From positions 1-6,997 of the forward strand of contig JAEZKB010000240.1 in the NCBI GenBank assembly GCA_023415605.1: a stretch of 6,997 nt of DNA. Direction: 5' to 3'. The notes under the pieces are model-generated. The model did not search any database. It saw only the letters and a list, made by a program, of their open reading frames with translations, and had not been told where the DNA came from. Positions 1 through 6,898 of the stretch are shown piece by piece. Positions within the stretch are counted from its first letter, which is position 1; each line of letters opens with the position of its first letter. This stretch comes from Pseudomonadota bacterium (GTDB taxonomy: Bacteria > Pseudomonadota > Alphaproteobacteria > Rhizobiales > Devosiaceae). A program made the position numbers and the translations under genes.

Positions 1-1
1 C

Positions 2-1585
2 GACAATCCTGCGCGCAATGTGGTGCTGTGGCTGGACGAGTTGCACCGCTTTCTTGACACGGAGCCGCCACTTACTAAGAGCACGGTCTCGGGGTTGCTT
101 CGCAACGGCACCATCGTGGTGGGCACCCTGTGGCCCGAGGAATACCACGCGCGCAGGACGTTACGGCCTACAGACAGCGCGGATGTCCATGAGACGAGCC
201 GGGCACTCCTGGGATACGCCACGGCCGTGGTCACCGTGCCGGATAGCTTCACGGCCAACGAGCGGGATCGGGCCAGAAAGCTAGCCGTTCATGATGATCG
301 GCTCCGCGCAGCGATTGCGGTCGCGGACGTGGGTGTCACGCAGGTGCTGGCAGCTGGGCCCGATTTGGTGCGCCGGTGGGAGCTGGCGCCCGATCCGTAC
401 ACCAAGGCGATGATCACCGCGGCAGCTGATGCCCGCAGGCTCGGCGTGCACGGGCCGCTGTGCGATGCGGCGCTCACTCAAGCGATGGCCGACTACCTCA
501 CCCCGACGCAACGCGTCGCGGCACCAGAATCCTGGCTAGCCGCAGCGATCAGGCACGCGACCAGCCCGCTCGACGGCAATGTCTGCGCTTTGGCGCCGGT
601 GGCCGGGGCCAGGCCTGGAACCCATGGCGGATATGTCGTCGCCGACTACCTCGTTCAGCACATACGGAGGACGCGCCGGGCCGAGTGTCCGCCGGACTCG
701 CTATGGACCGCCCTGATCGATCATGCGGAACGGGAGGACGACCTGCGTCGCTTGGCCCACAACGCCACGGCGCGACTGCGCTACCGCTACGCCGAGCGCG
801 CGTTGGACCGGCTGCTCCGCTATGACCGCAGCGCGGCCGCAGATCTCGCTGATCTCCTTGCCCGTCAGGACCGTATCGCTGAAGCCGTTACGATGCTGGA
901 CCGACAGTTGGCAACGGACCCTACGGATCGCTCTCTCGCGCCGCTTCGCTCCAGGCTTGTGGCATTGCAGGCGCGGGCAGAATCACTGCGCGAGGCGGCG
1001 GCCAACGACCAGCGGGCTAGTACCCGACGCGCGGAGCTGTTGCACGATGGCGGCCAGCTCGACGATCTGCGCACCCGCGCGACATCCGGAGACGCCAGCG
1101 CACTGGACCGGCTTGCGGACGAGCTGGCGAAGCGCGGTTGCCTCGACGAGCTACGGGAGCTGGCCGACACCGGCCACGATATGGCCCGCGAACGGCTTGC
1201 TGACACTCTGTCGGCTCAAGGGCGGGTGGAGGAGTTGGCCAAACGAGCGGCGGCCGGCGACCTCGCGGCCGAACGTGAACTCAGCCGGTACGTGCCCATG
1301 GACCACAGCGAGTGGGACCCATCTGACGATGGGTCGCAGCTGCATGCGTGGCGGACGACGGCGGACGCGGGCGATGCCGAGGCCGCAACGAATCTAATAG
1401 ATCACCTCTTCGACGCCCGGGACCGGGACGGTCTGCTCGTGGAGGTCAACGCGGGCACGTATCTGGCGGCCCAGCGCTACATGGCTTTGCTCTCCTCGGA
1501 AGGTGACGTGCTCGCGGTGCAAAACATCCGCATGTTCGGACTTGCCGCGGACGGGTCAGTGCTCGACCGGGCGTCGACATCATGA
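2..1585 (+). CDS. C-terminal part of an ATPase with helical repeats (5' end outside window)
   Basis: The frame is open from base 2, giving 527 visible residues. The GTG at 20 lies inside a conserved motif, so it is not the start. Residues 7-14 (VVLWLDEL) form a Walker B strand with adjacent Asp12 and Glu13, as in AAA+/STAND ATPases. A second hydrophobic strand follows at about residues 38-44 (TIVVGTLW), placed like sensor 1. The P-loop would lie upstream of the window. From about residue 90 the protein is helical. The stretch around residues 110-175 (for example the LAAGPDLVRRW segment and a later AxxDARRLG) resembles the linker of a family I recall as 'tetratricopeptide repeat proteins' in Streptomyces. 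The C-terminal third holds 28-residue repeats, annotated separately. The stop overlaps the next start as ATGA, implying translational coupling. A sensor or scaffold role is inferred, and the exact family is not certain. Confidence 0.85.
   Translation, partial: DNPARNVVLWLDELHRFLDTEPPLTKSTVSGLLRNGTIVVGTLWPEEYHARRTLRPTDSADVHETSRALLGYATAVVTVPDSFTANERDRARKLAVHDDRLRAAIAVADVGVTQVLAAGPDLVRRWELAPDPYTKAMITAAADARRLGVHGPLCDAALTQAMADYLTPTQRVAAPESWLAAAIRHATSPLDGNVCALAPVAGARPGTHGGYVVADYLVQHIRRTRRAECPPDSLWTALIDHAEREDDLRRLAHNATARLRYRYAERALDRLLRYDRSAAADLADLLARQDRIAEAVTMLDRQLATDPTDRSLAPLRSRLVALQARAESLREAAANDQRASTRRAELLHDGGQLDDLRTRATSGDASALDRLADELAKRGCLDELRELADTGHDMARERLADTLSAQGRVEELAKRAAAGDLAAERELSRYVPMDHSEWDPSDDGSQLHAWRTTADAGDAEAATNLIDHLFDARDRDGLLVEVNAGTYLAAQRYMALLSSEGDVLAVQNIRMFGLAADGSVLDRASTS
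1052..1501 (+). repeat. 28-residue helical repeats within the first protein
   Basis: Three contiguous units of exactly 28 codons are visible at 1052-1135, 1136-1219 and 1220-1303. Two looser units follow at 1331-1420 and 1421-1501, after a short acidic insertion containing EWDPSDDGS. The consensus is roughly G-x-L-(D/E)-(D/E)-L-x-x-x-A-x-x-G-D-x-x-A-x-x-x-L-A-(D/E)-x-L, two helices per unit. This is the pattern of an alpha-solenoid related to TPR, Sel1 or HEAT repeats. The DNA copies are diverged, so this is a protein repeat rather than a recent tandem duplication. A final partial unit may run to the C-terminus. Such arrays usually bind proteins or peptides; the ligand cannot be told from the sequence. 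Confidence 0.7.
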
Positions 1586-2595
1586 CGGGCGCCCCAGCTA
1601 CCTCGGATGGCCTCGCCAAGCGCCTAAGCGACCTGCCCGCAAACCGGGCAGTGCAGCTATGTGGACCCTTAGCCGACGACGTTGCCCTCGCGCTCGCGCA
1701 CGGCGACCGGACACTGCCAGCCGCCGTCGTGCATCGTGCGACCGCGGTGGCTGGTCCACGAGCGTTCGTCGAGGAGGTGCTCGACACGCTCGAGACAACG
1801 GCAATCCAGGTCTTTCCCGCCTGGCTACCCGAGGCTGACCAAATCCGCGAGCCCGGTGGTGCCGGCATCCTCGCGGTGCGGGCACTCGCCGCCGCACGAG
1901 CGACCCAGTCCGTCCACTTCGGCCCGTTTCTCAGTGACCTTGCCGCCGCCGCGCTGTCGGGCCAGCGGACAGCCCATCAGCCGACGATCCGATCACGTGG
2001 CCTCGCAGCCGTGCTCGCGGAGGGCTTCGGACGTCCAGTGGTCGTGGTGGTGGTTGATGTGCCGTCGGGCCTGAACCAGTACGAGCAGCTCGCAGTGGCA
2101 ACCGGCAGTCGTTGGCTGGCCGACCACGGCCGGCTCAGCGTGTGGTTGACTGGCGAGCTTGGTACAGGGATGAACTGGCTTCCCAGGGTCGACGTGCGGG
2201 CCGAGACCGCGAACAGGTCCGTGCCTGCGGCTGGCGTGCCGCATCCGCGCAGCGCCGTCGAGGCCATGCTCGAGGCGGCTCTGGCGCGCATGCCGTGGGC
2301 CGGCGGCAGGTTGTGGAACCAGACTTATCAGACAAGCGTCCTGCATAGTCCTGTACGCCTGGACATTGTCTGGCCAGCGGAGCGTTGCGTCGTCGAGATT
2401 GACGGTCCCGAGCACTGCGAGCCGGCGCGGTTTGAGTCGGACCGCCAGCGCGACGTCGTGCTGCAGTTGGACGGATACGCCGTCCTCCGATTCACCAATG
2501 CTCGCGTGCGCCACGATGTGGCAGCAGTAGTGCGCCAGATCGGCATATTCATCGAGGAACGACGACTTGAGTCCGTGAAAGGAACAAACGCATGA
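1582..2595 (+). CDS. DUF559/Vsr-like PD-(D/E)XK nuclease-domain protein
   Basis: 337 residues. The C-terminal domain (about residues 222-328) matches the DUF559/Vsr-like endonuclease fold. It has a leading helix with Glu227, a strand ending in Asp261 (VRLDIVW), then the hallmark E-I-D-G-x-x-H (Glu272, Asp274, His278). These are followed by the R-x-R-D helix (about 288-291) and the closing GYAVLRFTN strand (298-306). The acidic residues needed for metal-dependent DNA cleavage are therefore present. The N-terminal 215 residues are not recognised. They contain a very hydrophobic strand with six consecutive valines ending in Asp159, followed by a helix and a VWLTG strand (187-191). That order recalls Walker B and sensor 1, but I see no P-loop, so this could be a degenerate ATPase-like or docking region. 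The start is fixed by the ATGA overlap with the preceding stop. It probably supplies the nuclease activity of the operon. Cleavage and substrate are inferred. Confidence 0.85.
   Translation: MTGAPATSDGLAKRLSDLPANRAVQLCGPLADDVALALAHGDRTLPAAVVHRATAVAGPRAFVEEVLDTLETTAIQVFPAWLPEADQIREPGGAGILAVRALAAARATQSVHFGPFLSDLAAAALSGQRTAHQPTIRSRGLAAVLAEGFGRPVVVVVVDVPSGLNQYEQLAVATGSRWLADHGRLSVWLTGELGTGMNWLPRVDVRAETANRSVPAAGVPHPRSAVEAMLEAALARMPWAGGRLWNQTYQTSVLHSPVRLDIVWPAERCVVEIDGPEHCEPARFESDRQRDVVLQLDGYAVLRFTNARVRHDVAAVVRQIGIFIEERRLESVKGTNA
2577..2583 (+). promoter_or_regulatory. ribosome binding site for the winged-helix gene
   Basis: GAAAGGA lies inside the end of the nuclease gene, 8 bases before the ATG at 2592. 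Together with the ATGA overlap it fixes that start. Confidence 0.6.
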
Positions 2596-3236
2596 CCGAT
2601 AGCGACCTGACCCCCGGTGAGAGCGCGATCCTCATCGTGCTGATGGTGGAGGCCCGCGAGATCACCAATACCGAGCTTAAAGAGCGCTATGGGGTTGACG
2701 TTCGCAAAGAGAGTCGCGAGAAGCTCAACCGGCTCGGCTTCGTGGCCAGCCAGAAGCACGGCAGGAGTTATCTGCATGTGCTCGATGACAAGGGATGGCT
2801 ACGCGTCGAGGACGATCTGGACGTGGACAGCCCCAAGGCACGCGCCATCGGTGCCGCGCTGGGCGCCCTGCACGGTGCAGTCCGGGACCGAGTGCTGCCT
2901 CGCACCGGCTACCGCAAGCTCGGGGAGCTGTTCGCGCTGACGGACGTCGTACCTGCCGAACAGGCGGATCGGCCTACCAACCTGGAGGCGCGACTGCGCA
3001 ATGCCTACGCTGCACTGGTGAGCGAACCGGGGGCATGGGTCGCCCTGTCGCGCCTTCGCCCATTCTTCGACGACCTGCCCCGCGAAACGGTCGACGAAGC
3101 GCTGCGTCAGCTGCTGTTCTCGGCCGACGTGAATATCGTGCCAGAGTCGAACCAGAAGTCCCTCACCGAGGAAGACCGGGCTGCGGCCGTGCGCATTGGT
3201 GGCCAGGAAAAGCACCTTCTGGCGATCGGGGTGTGA
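2592..3236 (+). CDS. tandem winged-helix DNA-binding-like protein
   Basis: 214 residues, no signal peptide or membrane segment. Residues 6-75 read as a winged helix-turn-helix: LTPGESAILIVLMVEA as helix 1, ITNTELKERYG as the first helix of the HTH, a basic recognition helix in RKESREKLNRLG, and a beta wing with a tyrosine-rich hairpin (GRSYLHVLDDKGW). After a linker, residues 130-212 look like a second winged helix (LRNAYAALVSEPGAWVALSR, then LPRETVDEALRQL). They end in a conserved-looking block with NQKSLTEEDRAAAVRIGG and KHLLAIG. I recall similar proteins beside HerA-like ATPases in actinomycetes but have no family name. It starts by ATGA overlap with the nuclease gene and shares one base with the ATPase start. 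The likely role is an adaptor or DNA-recognition subunit for the ATPase. A transcriptional repressor of the operon is the alternative, but its mid-operon position and stoichiometric coupling favour a structural part. Confidence 0.8.
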   Translation: MTDSDLTPGESAILIVLMVEAREITNTELKERYGVDVRKESREKLNRLGFVASQKHGRSYLHVLDDKGWLRVEDDLDVDSPKARAIGAALGALHGAVRDRVLPRTGYRKLGELFALTDVVPAEQADRPTNLEARLRNAYAALVSEPGAWVALSRLRPFFDDLPRETVDEALRQLLFSADVNIVPESNQKSLTEEDRAAAVRIGGQEKHLLAIGV

Positions 3237-6200
3237 TGAAGGACGAGGAACGCGTCGCGCTATCAGCGCTCAGGTTCGACTGGGCGCCGGTGCCGGATGA
3301 TGTTTGGCGTCCGTCACCATTTCATGTAGACGGCCTGCATCCGGCGGTCACTCACGACGTGCTCGACGCGTTGGCGGCCGCCACGGCGAGTCAGGACAGC
3401 AGTCCGATCGGTCTGGTGTTGCAGGGGCAACGCGGGTCGGGAAAGACGCACCTGCTCGGCTGGGTGCGTCAACAGATCCAAAGTGCGGGCGGCTACTTCT
3501 TCCTGGTCAGCCTGCTTGACGCCAAGGGCTTCTGGGACAGCGTGCTGGAATCGATGTTGGATGGGCTGGCACGTCCCGTTGACGGCGGCGAACCACAGTT
3601 GACGCTGCTGCTACGCCGGTTGTCCTCACGGATCGGCGCGCCTCGCACGGCCCGGCGGGCAGTCATGGGAGAGGTAGCGCTGTCTCGCGCGGCCATCGAT
3701 GCGTTTGTCGGTGGCTTGGCCGACTTCGCCCCTTACGTGGCCCGCACGTGCCAGGACACGGCGCGGGCACTGGCCCTGAGCGCGTCCCGCGACCGCGCAC
3801 ATGACGACGTCGCGACGAACTACTTCGCCCGAGGGGAAGAGGCCGAGCCGGGTGAGAGGCAGTCGTGGGGGCTACGTCGGGCGCCCAAAACATCGGAGGA
3901 GCTGGTCCGCGAACTGTCTCTCCTCCTCGCCCTGACCGGACCGACGATCATGGGAGTCGACCAGATCGACACGCTGATCGCCCAGTCAACAATGAGCGCC
4001 GACCGCAACAACACCGGAGCGATGGGTCGCGCCGAGGACGCTCAGCAGGCATTGCTGCTGGAGCGGATCGCCGGCGGACTCATGTCGCTGCGTGAGCGCA
4101 CCCGGCGAACACTCACGGTCGTGACATGTCTGCCCGCGTCATGGGAACTCATCCGAGTACGGGCGACGGACACCGCGCGCGATCGTTTCCGTACGACCCA
4201 CCACCTGAGGGCGATCGACGACGTCGATCTGGCCCGCAAGATCGTCGAGAAACGGCTAGAGACCCAGTTCGCCAGAACCGGCTTCCGGCCGCCGCACCCG
4301 ACCTGGCCGGTCCATCCGCTGGCATTTCGGGACGCGACGCACTACACGCCACGTGAACTACTCATGGCGATCGATGCACACGTTCGCGCATGTCTCGTCG
4401 CCGGTGAGGTTACCGAGCTACGCCGACTAAGAGATCCGGTGGACGATCCCGCGAGCGTCGTCCCGGATGTGCCCATGATTGACTCTTCTGATCTTGAAAT
4501 ATTCGACGCTCGGTTCGCTCAGCTGCGCAAAGAGGCCGACGTCGCGGCGGCACTGGAACCCGATGCCGAGGATGGCGCGGTTCCAGCCCTGCTCGCCGCC
4601 GGCCTGACCGCATGGATTGTCGAGCGGGGTGCCGATAGCCCGGCATTCACCCAAGATCCGCTGCCCAGTGCCCACCCGCCGCTGCATGCGCGACTGCGTC
4701 TGACGCTGGATGAAAGCACCGAGGACCAGGTGCACTGGTGCTTCCGCGCGATCAGCGATGATCATCACGCGATCGCCGCGCTAACCCGGTTGCGAAAGGC
4801 GAGCACTGCGGCTGGTCTCGATCCGGATGTCGTCAAGCGGAAGCTGTTCATCCTCCGGCGTGACGACCGATGGTCGCCGGGAGAGAAGACGCAACAGGCC
4901 CTGCGGGCATTCACCAAGGCAGGCGGTCGGGTGCTCACGGTCGTCGACGAGGACCTTCGCGCGCTCGCCGCCCTGCGGCAGCTGCTCGAGGATCAGTCCG
5001 TGGACGTGCGGCCGTGGTTGGTAGCTCGGAAGCCGGCCAGCACCATCGAACTACTGGACGAGGCCTTGGCGGATGTGGGGTCGTGGCTAGGCTCAGGATC
5101 AAAGATCGACCGTCGCCGCGAGCTCGACGACGATGCGCACGCTGAGGACGTACCGATGATCACAGTCGGCCGCGACTACGACAGCGGGCATGAAATCCGC
5201 ACGCCACTCGAGGCACTCCGTAAGCACACCACGATCTTCGCGGGTTCCGGTTCGGGCAAGACCGTACTCATCCGCCGACTGGTCGAGGAGTGTGCGCTTG
5301 CCGGCGTGCCCGCGATCGTCCTCGACCCAAACAACGACCTGGCCCGGCTCGGAGACGCCTGGCCCGAGCCCCCGGCAGACTGGCAGGACGGCGATGCCGG
5401 TCGGGCGGCCGAGTACCTGGCGCACACCGACGTGGTCATTTGGACACCCCGCCGGGAGGCCGGACGCCCACTGAGCTTCCAGCCGCTACCCGATTTCGCG
5501 GCAACGCTGGACGACCCGGATGAATTCGGTGAGGCTGTCGACGCCGCTGTCGCATCGCTGGTGCCTCGGGCCAATCTGGAGAGCCGGACCAGCAAGGCTA
5601 GGCTGGGGCTCGCGGTGCTGCGCAAGGCTGTCGAGCACTACGGACGAAGCGGCGGTAGCCGGTTGCAAGGATTGATCGACACTCTGGCCGACTTCCCCGA
5701 CGACATCGTCAATATCGACGGCGCCGGTAAGATCGCTGCCGGGTTGGCGCAAAGCCTCACCGCGGCCATGGTCAACGACCCGCTGTTCGGTGGCGCGGGT
5801 AGCCCTATGGACCCAGGCCTGTTGCTTACGCCACGCGCGGGCATGCGAACCCGAGTGTCGGTCATCAGCCTGGTCGGGCTGCCCTCGGACGAGGCCCGGC
5901 AGAGTTTCGTCAATCAGCTGCAGATGGCCCTGTTCGCCTGGATCAAGAAGCATCCGGCGGGCGACCGGCCGCTGCTTGGCCTGTTCGTCATGGACGAGGC
6001 GCAGACGCTCGCGCCGTCAGGCGCCATGACGGCGTGTACGCAGAGCACGCTCGCGCTGGCGTCACAGGCCCGCAAGTACGGGCTCGGACTGGTGTTCGCG
6101 ACCCAGGCCCCGAAGGGACTACACAACCGGATCCCAGGCAACGCGGCTACCCAGTTCTTCGGTCTGCTGAACAGTCCGACCCAGATCGAGGCGGCCCGGG

Positions 6201-6391
6201 ACATGGCTAAGGCCAAGGGCGGCGACGTGCCCGACATTTCTCGGCTGGCCGGCGGCGAGTTTTACTTTGCGGGCGAGGGGGCAGCACCCGTCAAGATCCG
6301 TACACCGCTGTGCCTGAGCCACCACCCCCGCAGTCCGCTGACCACCGAGGATGTCGTTCAACGGGCCAAGCAGGCGGAGCAGGCCACATAG
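3236..6391 (+). CDS. dual ATPase: AAA+ (ORC/Cdc6-like) module fused to HerA/FtsK-like translocase
   Basis: 1051 residues from the ATG at 3236, whose A is the last base of the upstream TGA. GGGG at 3228-3231 is a modest ribosome site, and GTG at 3233 is an alternative start. The frame stays open upstream to 2795, but that stretch overlaps the winged-helix gene out of frame. Module 1 (about 1-390): Walker A GQRGSGKT (64-71), Walker B IMGVDQID (238-245), a sensor-1-like strand VVTCLP (295-300), RDRF (315-318) as a possible arginine finger, and a sensor-2-like TPRELL (371-376). This order is that of ORC/Cdc6-type AAA+ proteins. Middle (about 415-620): an acidic helical part, then an alpha/beta segment (KLFILRRDD at 536-544, GGRVLTVVDEDLRAL at 563-577) of unknown role. 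Module 2 (about 640-1040): Walker A GSGSGKT (670-676), VLDPNND (695-701), RPLSFQPLPDF (744-754), Walker B FVMDEAQTL (917-925), and ATQAPKGLHNRI (955-966). These are hallmarks of HerA/FtsK hexameric DNA translocases. It is probably cytosolic and acts on DNA with the upstream nuclease. Confidence 0.88.
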   Translation: MKDEERVALSALRFDWAPVPDDVWRPSPFHVDGLHPAVTHDVLDALAAATASQDSSPIGLVLQGQRGSGKTHLLGWVRQQIQSAGGYFFLVSLLDAKGFWDSVLESMLDGLARPVDGGEPQLTLLLRRLSSRIGAPRTARRAVMGEVALSRAAIDAFVGGLADFAPYVARTCQDTARALALSASRDRAHDDVATNYFARGEEAEPGERQSWGLRRAPKTSEELVRELSLLLALTGPTIMGVDQIDTLIAQSTMSADRNNTGAMGRAEDAQQALLLERIAGGLMSLRERTRRTLTVVTCLPASWELIRVRATDTARDRFRTTHHLRAIDDVDLARKIVEKRLETQFARTGFRPPHPTWPVHPLAFRDATHYTPRELLMAIDAHVRACLVAGEVTELRRLRDPVDDPASVVPDVPMIDSSDLEIFDARFAQLRKEADVAAALEPDAEDGAVPALLAAGLTAWIVERGADSPAFTQDPLPSAHPPLHARLRLTLDESTEDQVHWCFRAISDDHHAIAALTRLRKASTAAGLDPDVVKRKLFILRRDDRWSPGEKTQQALRAFTKAGGRVLTVVDEDLRALAALRQLLEDQSVDVRPWLVARKPASTIELLDEALADVGSWLGSGSKIDRRRELDDDAHAEDVPMITVGRDYDSGHEIRTPLEALRKHTTIFAGSGSGKTVLIRRLVEECALAGVPAIVLDPNNDLARLGDAWPEPPADWQDGDAGRAAEYLAHTDVVIWTPRREAGRPLSFQPLPDFAATLDDPDEFGEAVDAAVASLVPRANLESRTSKARLGLAVLRKAVEHYGRSGGSRLQGLIDTLADFPDDIVNIDGAGKIAAGLAQSLTAAMVNDPLFGGAGSPMDPGLLLTPRAGMRTRVSVISLVGLPSDEARQSFVNQLQMALFAWIKKHPAGDRPLLGLFVMDEAQTLAPSGAMTACTQSTLALASQARKYGLGLVFATQAPKGLHNRIPGNAATQFFGLLNSPTQIEAARDMAKAKGGDVPDISRLAGGEFYFAGEGAAPVKIRTPLCLSHHPRSPLTTEDVVQRAKQAEQAT

Positions 6392-6418
6392 ATCGGCGGT
6401 AGTCAGCGATCGGCCAGC

Positions 6419-6452
6419 CCACCGCCCTGTACATAGACGCTCAGGGCGGTGG
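6419..6452 (+). terminator. inverted repeat, probable transcription terminator of the operon
   Basis: CCACCGCCCTG (6419-6429) pairs perfectly with CAGGGCGGTGG (6442-6452), an 11-bp GC-rich stem with a 12-base loop. It begins 27 bases after the stop at 6391. There is no run of T after the stem, which is common for actinomycete terminators, so its strength cannot be judged. The symmetrical stem could also stop transcription arriving from the minus-strand regulator. Confidence 0.6.
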
Positions 6453-6625
6453 CGCAGTCCACCAACCCTCGTCGCTGCGGTACGGGATACCGCGATGATC
6501 CAGCACGCGTCCGGCCTATCGGCGACGAACCGCCGGTTGACCCGAGCCGTTAACAGTGTGGCGGTACGACTGACCCCAGCTGACACTACGTCGCCGGAGA
6601 CCGGCAGCCACATGATCGGGTTGGC
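6453..6625. other. intergenic stretch without a convincing gene
   Basis: Open frames cross it on both strands, but their translations are arginine- and proline-rich, resemble no protein I know, and run on as shadows of neighbouring genes. It separates two converging units: the operon ending at 6391 and the minus-strand regulator ending at 6626. I see no tRNA, no attachment-like direct repeat and no clear promoter. Confidence 0.5.
6593..6605 (-). terminator. short hairpin downstream of the HxlR remnant
   Basis: GCCGG (6593-6597) and CCGGC (6601-6605) form a 5-bp stem with a 3-base loop, 20 bases beyond the minus-strand stop at 6626. It is short, and such hairpins are frequent by chance in GC-rich DNA. 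Confidence 0.2.
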
Positions 6626-6898
6626 TCAGGCTCGTCGTCCGGCGTCGTAGGCGTGCCGTGCCCGCTCCACGTCCTGGAGATAGGCGTCAGCCCAGGTGGC
6701 CAGGTGAGCGAAGAGCGGGCCGAGGCTGGCACCTAGCTCGGTGATCTCGTATTCGACTCTGGGCGGCACTTCGGCGCGGTAGGTGCGTGTGACGAGCCCG
6801 TCGCGTTCGAGCTGGCGTAGCCGCTGCGTAAGCACCTTCGGAGTGATGCTGACGAGTCGGTCCTGATCGGCTGCCCGGTCATCGGCAAACGCACACAC
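6626..6898 (-). pseudogene. HxlR-family transcriptional regulator, N-terminus lost
   Basis: The frame from GTG at 6898 gives 90 residues and stays open to the window edge, so no start is certain. From about residue 14 (base 6859) to residue 75 it is a textbook HxlR winged helix: RLVSITPKVLTQRLRQLE is the recognition helix, GLVTRTYRAEVPPRVEYE the wing, and ITELGASLGPLFAHLATWA the start of the dimer helix. HxlR proteins normally run about 100-130 residues. They carry an upstream block with a WxLLIL-type helix and an RF-x-x-L segment before this point. Neither is present in this frame or in the two other minus-strand frames; what precedes is unrelated polar sequence. The gene therefore looks truncated, with foreign DNA joined near 6860, and would not be expected to fold as a normal regulator. 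The alternative is a divergent intact gene starting beyond 6997. Confidence 0.65.

Noticed and set aside
20..22. GTG at 20 as the start of the first gene
   Set aside because: The frame is open to base 2 and the GTG codes for a valine inside the Walker B strand, so the gene begins before the window.
2038..2064. GTGGT-rich stretch that looks like a simple repeat
   Set aside because: It encodes the run of valines forming a core beta strand in the nuclease protein; protein-level selection explains it.
2795..3235. A 147-codon in-frame upstream extension of the dual-ATPase gene
   Set aside because: It overlaps the winged-helix gene in another frame. Its translation is Arg/Gly/Ala-rich low-quality sequence typical of GC-rich shadow frames, and the TGATG junction gives a natural start at 3236.
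6119..6613. Minus-strand open frame of 164 codons
   Set aside because: Most of it is antisense to the conserved HerA C-terminus, and the rest resembles no protein. It is best explained as a high-GC shadow.
6351..6650. Plus-strand open frame of 99 codons across the intergenic stretch
   Set aside because: It overlaps the operon's end and runs through the terminator hairpin. Its composition is Arg/Ser/Pro-rich with no recognisable motif.
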